From Fasciolopsis buskii (Eukaryota; Platyhelminthes; Trematoda; Plagiorchiida; Fasciolidae): 64,000 nt of DNA. The stretch spans positions 22,287 through 86,286 of the forward strand of contig LUCM01003318.1 of assembly GCA_008360955.1 (NCBI GenBank), given 5' to 3'. Positions 34,301 to 46,139 of this stretch are shown piece by piece (within the stretch, counting starts at the first letter, position 1; each line of letters begins with the position of its first letter). The notes beneath the pieces were generated by a model that saw only the letters and a program-made list of their open reading frames with translations, was not told where the DNA came from and searched no databases. A program made the translations under genes and the position numbers.

Positions 34301-37300
34301 GGTCAGTAATCCGTGTCCCAAAGTTGAAAATTCAGTCCAAACCTATCTAGGTGACTTCGGTGCAGGTGGATTAAAGTTTATTTATTATGGATCGGGTGTT
34401 TATCAGCAGCAGGAAAGATCACATATGGACACTCAGGTCACACTGAAATAGCCTCAAAAGCAATAGTTTATTGGTATCTGAGTGTTCTCAAACAGGTCAC
34501 GTTATTCGATGATAAATGCATTCGTCCGTAGCGAGAATGGAAGCAGTTGTCCAAATGACGGCACCGGTCGGGGTATAGCCCGGGATGCTAAAAAAGTGGA
34601 ATACAATTAAACTTTGGGCTCACGGATTTTGTCCAATTAGAAGGCTGTCACATGCCGACAGAAATAAATGCTTGTTTACATTAAGCGCGCGGAGCAAAAG
34701 GGTTCTGCTATCGCCAAACGTGGGATTCATGGTCCGGACGGAGCCGATCAAGGAGTCACTGGTTCTTTAAGGCAGTATTTAAACTCACCCATTCTGGATG
34801 GTTTCTTGACTCCTGGCAGGGACGCGTAATGCCATTTGGTGTGGAACTCAAGGGACCAAGGTTGGTCCCCAAATTCTGCAACACTAAAAATTATACCCAC
34901 ATCGATCATACTTCCCATGGTATGCATTACGCACCATCCATCTGAGAAGTAGTCAAAAATAGGACAAAGTTTCGTGTAAACCTAACGCTTGATCAAAAGA
35001 AAAATAAAAGATAACCTGCCCCGAAATTCAAGAAATTGCAAGAGATTCTGCAGGCTAGATCAGGCCCGACAATTACTATCTTACAAGTGACAGTCGAAAT
35101 TCAGTGTAATCTAAATTAGGGTTTAAGCTGATCATTGCGGACGGTGAAAAAGCTGGGGCGAAACAATACAAACAGCTGTAGGTCGAGATGACCAGTGACT
35201 ACGCCATATATTTAATGAGCCCCAAGGCCACTGAAATTTTAGGACGAGGAAGGGATACCAACCAAGATAAAAGGCGGTTGCCCTCCGATGAAGGGTTATA
35301 GGCGATAGACTGGCGGCGAGGAAGCTGACAGGCGCACGTGTTTGGCGCTTCGTTCTCCTTTGGATGATATTATTATTGATTAATATTGATTAAATAATAT
35401 ATGAAGCCGGGCTGACAACCCGGGAAAGACGGCAAATGCATGGGAGATGGCGAAACATTTGTCAAAAGGAATGGGTAAAAGAAGCCGCCAACAGAATAGA
35501 AGGGTCTTTGCTCAGCTGGATGTCGGTATTTTGCAAATATGGGTCGTGTGCACGACTTGATAACGGCAATATTCGTAAGACGATGATTAGCGAAAGAAGA
35601 CGCGTAGTCAGTGAAGCGAGTGACCGACATCTGAGAGACGTCAGTAGTTAGTTGTATACCGGAATTTCTACTCTTGGGCGAAATGGGAGGGTTAGCTCAT
35701 GACGACGGGTTGCTCTGTTATTAAACGTGGAATTTAGTCTGATAGCTGGTTGTGGAAACAGACCGACGAAAGGAAGTCGGCAGGAAAGCTAGTGTGGGAA
35801 GGTCTGCAGGAACTAGGGCTGCCACTTTGGAATGGCCTTTTGAATTAACCTTGCCCTTAGAGGCCGCGGCTGTTGTGAGTGATGCGGGGTTGGGGAGTTT
35901 GCTGGGATACATGTGGTAAAAAAGACAACATCCGAATTTAAACAAAGCATAGGAAGCATCTAATTCGGACGCCCCACAGCGCCCTTTTTTAGGTTAAGCG
36001 GTATTCGGAACGGACCGAAAGGACGCACTGAGCTCATATCAATGTGCGTTAATCGCATGGGATTTTGTTCTAGATGGGAAGCTAACAGTTTTTGTTCCCT
36101 CATCTTTAGGCTATGGAAAATGACAAACAACGGACAACGCTTCAGACGAACCCAAGAATTGGTTGATCGCAGAGCAGTAAAAGTCACTAGTTGCTGTAGC
36201 GGGAGCAGTCAACAACAACGCAATTTGGACAGCGTTGGTGGTGGGATGATGGTTGTGGGGAGTTCAACGAGCGCAAGGACAAATGCTGTCTTTTCTTGGA
36301 GGTCAAGCAACACTTTTAATCATACCGAATTAGGTCAAAATGCGAGAAGTGACAGGAGAATGGAGAGTTGGTCTGAATTTTTGGTGGAAAGAGTTTATAT
36401 GCTTGACTGGGGTGGGCGGTGGTAATTAAGTATGAAAGCTCTCACTTATCCTGGAGAGGTGAGAATGACAGGTTGAATTGTGGATAAGATATACAAAGGC
36501 AAATCTGCATTTCTTGCACTTTACCACAATCCCCTTTAGTTTCAGGTATTGATTTTGAGTGCGCCTGGCTATCATATCTGCTACCGTCGTCTGCGAAATT
36601 TTTAAGATATGGAATTTAGAAAACAAATTGTTGCAATAGCATTCCGAACGACTTTCAAATAATAATAGGACGGATAAAGTTAAGGTGCAAATTCCCTACA
36701 GTGGCCTGTCAGGTACTGTCGAAACATTTCACGGACGATGCATCCGTGTACTGGGAAAGTAGCAGGCAATCGTAGCGCTGCTCTTCTTTGTACACTTTGA
36801 TGCAGGTGCACCGGTGGCGCTTTCCGTTACGTGCCTCCGGAATGCCGGACTTCGGTTTTTGATATGGGGGCAAACAAGAACAGTACAGACGTGGTCTTTT
36901 TTCACTCGTTATTTGTTTGTGGAGTTTCGAGGTAATGGATCAAAAGTACCAGCGGGTTACTCCAAAGCTCTGGCAGGTGATACCTTGGTATGTCCCACAA
37001 ATTTCAATATAGAAGGTAAACAATATAACTTCAGCGGGGATGATTTGTTGCGTAGATTGCCGATTTTCTGTCCCAAGACGGCGACATTTTTTAGCTCTAC
37101 TTAACACTGTGATGAGAGGCACAAGGAAAGTATTTATGTCAAGTGATTTTGTGCCCCTAAGCCCGAGGCTTTTGGTGATGAGGCCATCCGGTTCCTTGCA
37201 TGTGCTACAGGGTACCTAAGTATGGACGCATTCACTGTCTGACTGAGTAGGCGTCTTAATATTTCAGGAAACGGATACTGCGGTAGAATAAAAGCAAGTG

Positions 37301-37600
37301 AGTTGTGTAAGTTGCGCGGAGAATTTCGAACGTTGGCATGCCTAAAAATGGAGAACAAGTTGACAACAGGGCAGGAACGTCTATCGGTTGTATTCGCTAG
37401 ACAGAAAAGGGAATTACTCGGTAAAATAACACTTGAAACAGTGATACCTCAGATCCAGCAAGTCCGTAATTCGAGCTAACCAAAAATTAAATCGGTACAT
37501 TTCTGGAACACTTCGAGGGGCATGCTTGGTTGCATGATCAAATGTCACATGGCTCTTACAGGTTGCATGGGAGACTCAAATATTTAGGTCAAAAGTAAAT
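31331..37600. other. Unassigned 6.3 kb region
   Basis: It contains many short open stretches on both strands (for example minus 31819-32178, 32184-32501, 33503-33784; plus 36042-36425, 36814-37104), none with a domain I can name. The plus strand is unusually purine-rich around 31.9-35 kb. It may contain the ORF1/5' region of the family B LINE and other old insertions; I have no direct evidence. Confidence 0.3.
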
Positions 37601-37639
37601 GAGGAGAAAAATTAATACGAGAGACAAGGTGTTTACACG

Positions 37640-37870
37640 CGCCACTGACGTGTATCGCAGGTGCAAGGTTAAAGTGAAGGATGGCTTCAGGTGTTATTGA
37701 TGACCTGAAAACCTGGCGAAATGGCCATGTTTTGAGGCTTTCAAATCGTGGCACGCCATTTGTCCTTTCGCGACAACTGGTTAATCCCAAAACTGTCAAC
37801 CGCGCGATAACTGGTTAAGTTTGCTGCTTAACTCCTAATGGTGTCCGGTTGACAAAGTTGTAAAAAGTGA
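37640..37870 (+). repeat. CR1-like LINE 3' UTR fragment
   Basis: AAATGGCCATGTTTTG..., TCAAATCG and AACTGGTTAAT align in order with AAACGGCCATGTATTG..., TCAAATCG and TCGGTTAAT at 47.97-48.05 kb, and GTTGTAAAAAGTG with GTAAAAGTG. The latter is the 3' end of the CR1-like LINE at 46.1-48.1 kb. Confidence 0.5.
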
Positions 37871-38720
37871 TTAGCATGAAGGGGTGTTGCTGGAAGAAAT
37901 TTCAGACTGCCCTGTCTCTTCGGCTCTTCTCCAGGCTCTCCAATGACCACAGACGCAACGCAAACTCTCGCCGAAAGCTCCATTCCATCCTTTGCGCTGG
38001 TTGCCTATCCCCATCTGTCTGGACCTGGCGCTTCAGTATCTGGCCGCGTGACCCCAAGACAAATAAATCAACGCCACTGACCGCCCCGGGTGCCTCACCT
38101 CGGATGAACCATTGCGAATGGCCAAACAGTTACTAACACTATTGAAATGCCACACAAACCCCAAAGCTCCAGACCCCCGCCACCAGAGAACACCATAATC
38201 TCCATAATCATCCATGGTAGGTGTGTTCAAGGATTGATTGTAAATCTTGCACGTACTGGTTTTCTTCCCGCCACACATCACAATCCAGTCCCAGCCGCAT
38301 AAGTCCAGTGACTATTTTCGTAGATTTCATTGTCTCTCCATCCACAATTCTTCATATATTTTCCTCCCATAAATTGTTTGATGCAACCTTGAATGTTTCC
38401 CGCTGTTTCATCTTAAGAATTATTTTGACTATTGAATGTTGTTAATTACCATTCTCCATCCATCTCACATGATATCCAGTGTGATTTTGACTCTTCTCCA
38501 TCCCGTTATTGCATCCATATGGATCTTCAACTTCACCACATAATCCTCTTTACTTTTGATGAACCCAGCCATTTGACAACGCCAACGATTGCTTCCTAGC
38601 CAAACTTTGCGTTGGCAATACGCACCTTTGATGCGTTCAAACATGGGTTGACTGGCATTGCGCGACTCAGTCAGCCCCAGAAAATTTCGGCGATGGATTA
38701 TCTAGCTCTGAATTAAAGCT
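37871..38720. other. Unassigned region
   Basis: No supported feature. A plus-strand open stretch at 37867-38136 has no recognised motif. Confidence 0.3.
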
Positions 38721-38882
38721 CGAAAACTCATGTTTGGCCCATCACATTGCAGGTTATGTTCATGGGAGCACAGACACTGTGTCTTCATGACTAAATTTTT
38801 GTTTACCGATTGTCCACTGTGCCATCCTTGTATAAATTTAAACTTGCCTTGAGCATGCCACTCGAATGTCGATAAACATACC

Positions 38883-38883
<1 letters not shown>
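38720..38883 (+). repeat. Dispersed repeat family R3, copy 1
   Basis: CCCATCACATTGCAGGT, CTTCATGA, TTTGTTTACC and CTTGCCTTGAGCATGCC recur in the same order at 43480-43640. In this copy the repeat runs directly into an (ATT)n array. Confidence 0.65.

Positions 38884-38957
<74 letters not shown>
38884..38957. repeat. (ATT)n microsatellite
   Basis: About 24 units of ATT without interruption. Apparent poly-Asn or poly-Ile frames here are artefacts of this repeat. Confidence 0.95.
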
Positions 38958-39279
38958 ATGCGATTATCATTTTGTTAAAAAAAGCAAGGAAGGTCCAGTT
39001 TGCTTGCGAAATTCGCAACATTTGCTTTTTCATAGTGAAAATGACCTACTATGCGTTCTATTTTTCTATTTACCTCATAATTCCGTGTTACAGTATTACT
39101 GTCATATAATTTCATATATCTCCCCAATTACCTCACTAAGCTCAGTAATAAGGGCACACGTAGTAACACGGTTATAAACGTAGGCCAGCATATATAGGTA
39201 CACGAGTACGTGGGAAATGTTTTACGATACATTAAGGGTAAAAAAGCAGCAACTGTTGGAGCGCAAATGGTTGTACCTA

Positions 39280-40600
39280 GCCTTAGGCACATGTTACCTT
39301 CTTACATCGGCATGGCGATGTGGGTATCAATTTGCAGACGGAAAAATGTATGCACCGCTTTACAGCCGCGGATGCATCTCTAACCGCATCTATCTGTAGG
39401 TAGCTATGTACAGCTAACGATACCCATAAACATCCGTAAAAGTACCTATGTGTATGCCCAAGGAAGCATAGATTTCTAACCGACCTTGGCAATCGGTGCC
39501 GATAATCAGGCAGTGGCAGCCTCAAGGGGGCCGTCGTTGCACTCAAACCAGCTCCGTCTCCTCGGCGGTTCTCGCTCCTTGGAGCCCTGTCGGTTGGTGT
39601 TAGCCTCAGGGTCCTCTGCTTCTTTCCTAAGCGACCTTGGGCCCTTCAGGTCCACCCGGAGTAAACGTGGTAAATGTAATTGACATTTCCTGTTCACCGT
39701 GGTTGAAGCCACAACATGCGTGGATGTTGCTTGCCTTTGGCAGACAGGCACTGCACGCAGACGTAAAACTCTTGGTCCAGTTAGTTGACGCGGCGGAATT
39801 AAATCCAATGCAAAACATTTACCTCTAAATATTTGTTTCAAGCACTCGCACCCAGCGGTTGAACATTTCCCTGGCGTACCGGCAAGCCTCTCAGGGATTG
39901 CCAAATTTTCATACAGCCCACAATTTGCGCTTCCCGCTTTACAGCTCACTTGCGATTGTGCACATAATAATAAGGCGCGTGAGCTGGGTTGAATGGGCTA
40001 AACACAATATCCCACTACCTTGTATTGCGTACTCACTGCACGGAACATGACGAATGCTGAAGAACCAACATATGGAAAGCTGCAATTAAGCATTACTTAC
40101 CACGATAACGGACTTGCCTACGGCCACGCAGGTTTTTCCGACTTTGTGGGTGCAGCGACACGATAGTACAGAGAAGAAGGGTAAAGGAATGGTGGATTTT
40201 CTCAGAGCCATTTCTCCGAGCCAACACTGTGATATCTATAAAAGGACGCCAGTGTTTGCCATTGTCAAATGCAAAAATCAGGCTAACATTCTGAAAAACT
40301 GGAATAATTTGAACGCATAATACGTGATAAATTACTGTAGTCATCTGTATAAGCAGCAGCGCGTCATTACGAACAGCCGTGGCAACTTGAGGTTGCCACT
40401 GCTGTAGTTTCCAGGAGACTACCTATTTATATCTTCGAATGTCATTTTATGCAACCCACAGGTCGACGAAATTTAAATACAGCAATTTCCGAATAATGGA
40501 AATTAGTATTCCGTCTTCATTTTTGTAATAACTTCCTGCACATAAGCAACAGTTCAAGGTGGATAGCTCGTCAGTATCGCGGCGCAGTTTAAGATGTGTC
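39280..40600 (-). mobile_element. MULE-like transposon, internally deleted copy
   Basis: 39.46-39.95 kb matches 49.20-49.6 kb: shared GGTGCCGATAATCAGGCAGTGG-type sequence, and on the minus strand the end of the PHD-like finger FYVCVQCLSAKGKQ against VYVCLHCMSAKVK. 40.14-40.58 kb matches 56.37-56.80 kb (shared CACTGTGATAT, AAAACTGGAATAA, CTATTTATA, CAGGTCGA). Between them this copy lacks the transposase core and SWIM finger, so it is a non-autonomous derivative. Terminal inverted repeats were not found. Confidence 0.6.
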
Positions 40601-41890
40601 CGCAGTAATCTGATTAAAGAAGGTTATAAAATGACCATAAGTCCAAGAGTACTGAGTAGAAAAATGTCAAAATAGACCAAAATAGCTGGAGGGAAGAGTA
40701 TTGGTGGCCAATTGGTGCCCCGTAACAATATTGGATGAAAAAGAACGTCGGTAACTTTAACGTGGATCCCGCGGCCGAGAAAATAAATGAAGGCATTTTA
40801 AAAATATGGAGAGACCAAGAACAGTGATGAAGATTTGTGACAAACAATTTTTGAGGACATGCAGATGGGAGAATTAGTCAGCAATGAGGAGGAGAAAGAC
40901 GGTTAATATGGCATGCGCTGAATAATATATCCAATGCTGTGAAATAAAACGGGTCTGTTTGCCTCTTTTGCTGCTTTCGGGGCCTAGTTAATGCGGTTAC
41001 TGGTTTAGATGGAAAAATCGGAGGTGATGTTCGTGTTAGATGTTATTGGGAGCATTTGAAACAGCGACCCACTTGTGAGGGTCTTCTTAGGGATTGGCTG
41101 TCAACGTGGTTGGTATGTTAGCTACGATCGAGTATCTCCAGCAGCAAAACTGTGAAATTTGTAGGACTTGTCCGCTAAAAAGATCTTAGACGTTTGGGAT
41201 CAGATAATGTGGCTTGCAACTCCAGACAGACTTGCAACAGAGTCATCAGTTTCCGCTGGTGATTCATGCATCGCGGCTGGTAGAAAAGTACCTATTTGTC
41301 TATCCTGGGACAGTTTATCTGAGCCTTGGGTCCGTTTGCGTTTACGGTGTTTTGGGATATGAGAGGATACAGCAAGAAGCTGGTAAGTAAAATTCTGGTG
41401 AGACACGGGTGCAGATGCGCACATCTGGAACGGAAAAAGCGTGAAAGACGTCAGCTTGGAGGTATTCCATCTGTGGTTCAAGGTGCGTGCATCACTGACT
41501 ACGAGGAATGATAAATGTTATGCGGATAGAGGTACTAAATGATCCCGGACATTGTATTTGGAATGGTTTAATTGTCATGTGCATCCAGAAGAAAGGGTTT
41601 AGGTGAGGCTATTGTATATTAGTTTGGGGATGGCAATCCGTTTTGAGCCCATACATAACTTGCTGCACATGTATTGAACAAAGTAGAATGATATTTGAAA
41701 CATTGCGTTGACATTGTTTCATTGATGGAGTTTCTCTGCCTACACCTGCGATGAAATATGCTTGTAGAGACTGCTGTGAATAAAATAGCTATACCTAGTC
41801 TGCTGGCTTGAGATAAAATTTCGAGCGGTATATTCAGTCAACACCCTTGGCCGAAATCACAGGCTTTTTCTATTGGAGCTTAAGGGTCGT
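40601..41890. other. Unassigned region
   Basis: No domain is recognised in open stretches such as 41168-41362 (plus) and 41200-41481 (minus). Confidence 0.3.
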
Positions 41891-41899
41891 GCAAGCTTA

Positions 41900-42420
41900 A
41901 CGAAGTTTTAACGGTCATTTTTTCTTATTCTATTTTAAAGGGTAATGGAGGTAGAAAAAAACACTCCTATATTTTGGGGTAGTTTATTCCATGGGGAGGA
42001 AAACTTGATAATGAATTTTTTCCTTGGTGTTATCCTCGATATTGGAACTGACAGCAAGCACTCAGCACGCTGCAGGCCATCGGAAGAGATTTATTATTGG
42101 GGTGCGTAGAAGCACACAGCTGTATCAATAATCTGATGAAAAATTGAGAGATCAATTCGAACTCGATGCGACCATAAGAGATCAAGTTGTAGTTTTGTGC
42201 AACGTTTCATTTAGTTTGGCGATGAAGAATAGCCCAGAAGTCGGTGTCCATGTTCGTTGAACACTCAATCTCGAGTCTGGCAATCTTTCACATGTTGGGA
42301 CACACGATAGAACAATAATCCAGCACAGGTCTTAGATGCGTTTTATATATTACCTACTTTCTTTCCAAGGTTAAAACCCCTGAGACCCAACCAATTAATC
42401 TCCTAGCTTATAAAACTTGA
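41900..42420 (-). mobile_element. CR1-like LINE C-terminal fragment
   Basis: The minus strand reads CAGLLFYRVSQHVKDCQTRD at about 42.33-42.27 kb and, nearer the left end (about 42.0 kb), FSSPWNKLPQNIGVF. These fit the LINE pattern LEYCS-V-P...VQR followed by F--R-V--WN-LP. Stops are frequent. Confidence 0.4.
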
Positions 42421-43470
42421 ATCAGGATGCATTCAGAGAAGTTGGAAGTGCTGGATCAGTGCAAGCTCAGGTCTGTGACCGTGTAAAAAAAGGATTGACT
42501 TCTTGTTTAATTTCGAAGATTCCCGCATTAATGTGGCTGTTTTGCGTGAGAACGCCGCTTTTATGCGCCGAAAATTTCACTGACCATGTTGTGCAACATG
42601 AACCAATCGACAAAAAATCATTTGTACATTATGCGGGTGGTGTTGAAGCCACTAGAGTAAAACGGGCAATCGGTTTTTATGTCCTCTGCAAACAAAAAGG
42701 AATGCCATGCCTAATGATGTGAAAATGTCTTTGTACAGCAGAAACATTTATGGGCTTAATACGCTCCCGTGAGTAAACTTCAGTGATGATAGGATGAGGC
42801 TTGCATGGAGTTCCATTTAAATTCACTGCCTGCATTCTAGAGGTAAAATATGAGGAGGAGCAAGCAACCAGGCTGTTGGCATACCGTAGTTGGAGATTTA
42901 AAGTTCAAGGGGAAATTATAATTAAGGTAGCGAAAGGTGACTACTTATAGTTGCTACAACTGTAGTGATGACAGAATACTGCGAGTAATCAGTTTCGCGC
43001 AGTTCTTGTGAAAGAACTTCTGATGAGTACTGTTATATAACATACCTCGAGCATATTTCACAAGATTAAGTGAGCGTCAACGGTGGGAAGAAGGTTATGC
43101 ATTCATAAAATTGGCCCGAAGGTAAATTAACGGGAGAGTCCTACCCTAAGACAGATTAATACCGGTAAATGGCTACGACGCAAAACAAAACATTTAGCAC
43201 AATTGAATTTGTGCTAAATGGTATAAAGGCGTTTACTCTAAGGTCAGGTCAGAGCTGGGAATGTGGCCGCGTGAGCCTAGAAAAACATTGGCGAAATGAA
43301 TAAACAGCAATCAATTCACAAATTTAATGCATAGAAAATTCAAGGTAACTTTTGCGTGTAGGAAAATAATTCTAACTCCGGGGATAATGCCTGAATAATG
43401 TAACAGCAAAAATCTGCACGGTGACAACCCACGACCAGGGACGGCGTAGCGCAGTTGCTTTTGATTTCAA
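42421..43470. other. Unassigned region
   Basis: A plus-strand open stretch 42417-42722 (101 codons) shows no family motif. Nothing else is supported. Confidence 0.3.
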
Positions 43471-43474
43471 ACAC

Positions 43475-43650
43475 AAAACTATTGCCTAGCCTATCACATT
43501 ACAGGTACTGATCACAGGGGCAAAGGCACACTGCATCTTCATGAATGGTTTTTGTTTGCCTCCTTCTCCGCTGAGCCATCCCTGTGCAAATTCGACCTTG
43601 CCTGGCGCATACTTCTCGGAAGTCAAGAAATATACACAACTCATTCATTT
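43475..43650 (+). repeat. Dispersed repeat family R3, copy 2
   Basis: CCTATCACATTACAGGT, CTTCATGA, TTTGTTTGCC and CTTGCCTGGCGCATAC match 38.73-38.87 kb in order. This copy has no ATT array. Confidence 0.65.
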
Positions 43651-44240
43651 ATTTCTCTAACGGCCTAATATGGCTGGCAATGTTCAGCTGCTCATCTATC
43701 CATCAGTTTTGCAATTTTCCCCATGTATTGTTTCCACGCATTTTGAGCTGCTTGGCAGATCTGGAGGTGAAGCTACCTCCTGTAACCAAGCCTCTGTTAT
43801 GATGGAGAATTATTGACTCTTGGTTTAACGGTGGTCACCCGGGAAGTGGTTCGATATAGACTTCACAACCGTCCGCTCTTTCTAATAACATCTTCGGCCA
43901 TCTAAAAGCCAGCGTTCGCCAACTGGCCGGCGTTTGAGCTTCAGTATTATGATCGTGGACCTACATAGGAAACGGTACCTTGGGATTTGGCATTCCCTGA
44001 TGAGCACTCGCGTTAATTTAGTCCCAACGAATTGGTAACTTCGGCAGCTTTATATTAAGCCTAGTCCGGCATTGACAGATATGTAAGTAGTTGACGAGCT
44101 GACTTTTGGATATTCCAAGTCCCGCGTCATCCGCCTCAGTGAAGGTGTATCCGTTCGTCCTGTAACCTCCTCGGCCGTTAATGGAAAGAGAGTTCTGCGC
44201 TATCCGCCACCACCGGTGGGCTTTAGGCTAAGAATAACTG
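43651..44240. other. Unassigned region
   Basis: No coding or repeat structure could be recognised. Confidence 0.3.
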
Positions 44241-45860
44241 ATTTCCAAGCGTGGCAGCCACCATTTTACCAGAAACTCATGCCACCTCCGATGGGTTTAC
44301 TATCCCCCAGGGTTTAAAGGAAGCCGCCGCTTTTTCCTGGCAGCTAGTGGCAAATCCTTCCGTGAAACTGAAGTTAATTATCATCGGTGCGTGTAAAATC
44401 TGTTATAACAGAGCGTGGTTCGATAGGTTGTTAACTGATTTTCCTTGGCATGAACATTAGTCGTTGCTGGAACGGGTAACCTCTGTTTCGCCCCGTTGAA
44501 TGGAGCAGAAAGTGAGAGACACGTTTTACTAACCCACATTCTCCTGGAGCCAGATATCATTTAAGTGCTTTAGGAATAGATCATATGCTGGAAGAAGTGT
44601 GGCAGTGCATTGGAACCTCGAAATGATTAACTGTCGTGATGCAGACCTATGTGGAGCACACACCAAGCAGTCCTCTCTTGGTTACGATTAAGATTTTAAC
44701 CCTGAACGATGGTCTGAAGATTGGGAACTTCCCATTAACGGCGACAGGTGTGTCGGCCTGACCGGATCAACATGTTTTCATGAACAAGGCTTCTACTGTG
44801 ACCAGATTCCATCGTCATGAATCACAAGGTTTTTGGACGGGCCGTTTATATTCCAACTGGACTTTACCTAGAGATCTTACACATGCGTAGCCGTAGAGGA
44901 ATTTTTAACTTTTTTAGGGACATTCACTCTGTCCCTGTTAGAAAATAAGAGCTAAATAGCGCACACCAGACCCGCTGGAGAGCCAGAAACACCAGAATGT
45001 GTTCAGGTGGCCTCCGAAAAATCCATTTAGAGCTCGTTCACCCGATTTACCACCACCGGCTGCTAAAGCTCACCCTGCACTCGCTTGAGTCGAGACGCAC
45101 CTGGGTTGATATTTTTCTGATGTACCATCTCTTCACATCAGGTCAGGCACAGGAATGCTGTGACTTATCATCTAAGGGAACCATTCATAAAGAGTTTCAA
45201 ACCAGGGCACAAGGCCTTCAATAAAGCCAACCTCCTTACTCACAGTGTAATTTTTTTGTTAAAGGCGCTACCCAAAGGAACCGTAATATCAGCAAAAAAT
45301 TCATTTTTAAGAAAAATTCGGACATTTGACGTGCAACTATTAGGCTAATCCGGCTAAACCTAGGCCAAATCAGCATAGAAAAACTCTATTTTCATTTAAT
45401 TAAAGCCTAACTTCCGGCCTAGTTTGGCACTGCCTCTATGGCCGGAGAATATATGCCGGCCAACTTAAGGAATCACCCTTCATTTCCGCTCGGTGCTCTC
45501 CCATTCAGATTGAAAGGAAGGCTCATAGACCCAGGTTTGAAGGATTTAATGGCTCCAAGCCAGTGTAATAGTTTGAGACTTCAAGGTTGAATGCATTTCT
45601 ATTCGGTTAAAAAGCAAGCAGCAAAAACATTAAAGATCCTGAGGAGAAGAGGCAGGATTGCCTCCGTTGAAGTCGTCAGAGGGATTCTGGGTTCTTTATC
45701 ATGCTTTGCCAAGCCGGCTCTAGTTTAAAGGTGCGCGCAAGGTGTTTCCTCCATGGTGTAGTCGGGGCTTGGAACCAGCTGTCTTCAGATGCACCAAATG
45801 CCGAAAGCTTGAGTTCCTTTGAAGCGTGGCCGGTATTGGAGAGCGAGTATGTCAGGTTTG
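44240..45860 (+). mobile_element. CR1-like LINE 3' half fragment (family D)
   Basis: Broken plus-strand frames read NPERWSEDWELPINGDRC (about 44.70 kb, the L--W---W-L--N--KC block after the catalytic motif), HHRLLKLTLHSLESRRTWVD (about 45.05 kb) and RARCFLHGVVGAWNQLSSDA followed by ESLSSFEAW (45.73-45.82 kb, the FF-HRVV-AWN-LP-D motif). Stops occur throughout. Confidence 0.6.
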
Positions 45861-46139
45861 CAAAGCAGATCCACTGGTAAAAATATATCTTGCTGTAATG
45901 TTGCGAAGTAAATGAATGCAAACTCAGTGGACATTCCCTCACCTCCTGCATCAGAAAAGGTGTTTATTCCCTTCGCATCATTGTGGGTACTGGAGTTCCT
46001 TGGCAAAATGCCTGAAACTGATTGACAGTATCGATATTCGTGATAGCCAAGTCTTGTGCATACCATCAAAGGAAATATGGACCCTCAATTGACCGTTGAG
46101 TTCACTAGCGCCATAGGGAATCGCGAGATTCAGAAAATT

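Noticed and set aside
38803..39033. Frame with a long asparagine run (minus) and matching isoleucine run (plus)
   Set aside because: Both are direct readings of the (ATT)n microsatellite and not genes.
39506..39949. 147-codon minus-strand frame as a basic host protein
   Set aside because: It is an out-of-frame reading of the decayed PHD-like region of the MULE copy; the homologous frame is FYVCVQCLSAK.
42417..42722. 101-codon plus-strand frame as a gene
   Set aside because: No recognised motif, next to a LINE remnant; a random open frame is more likely.
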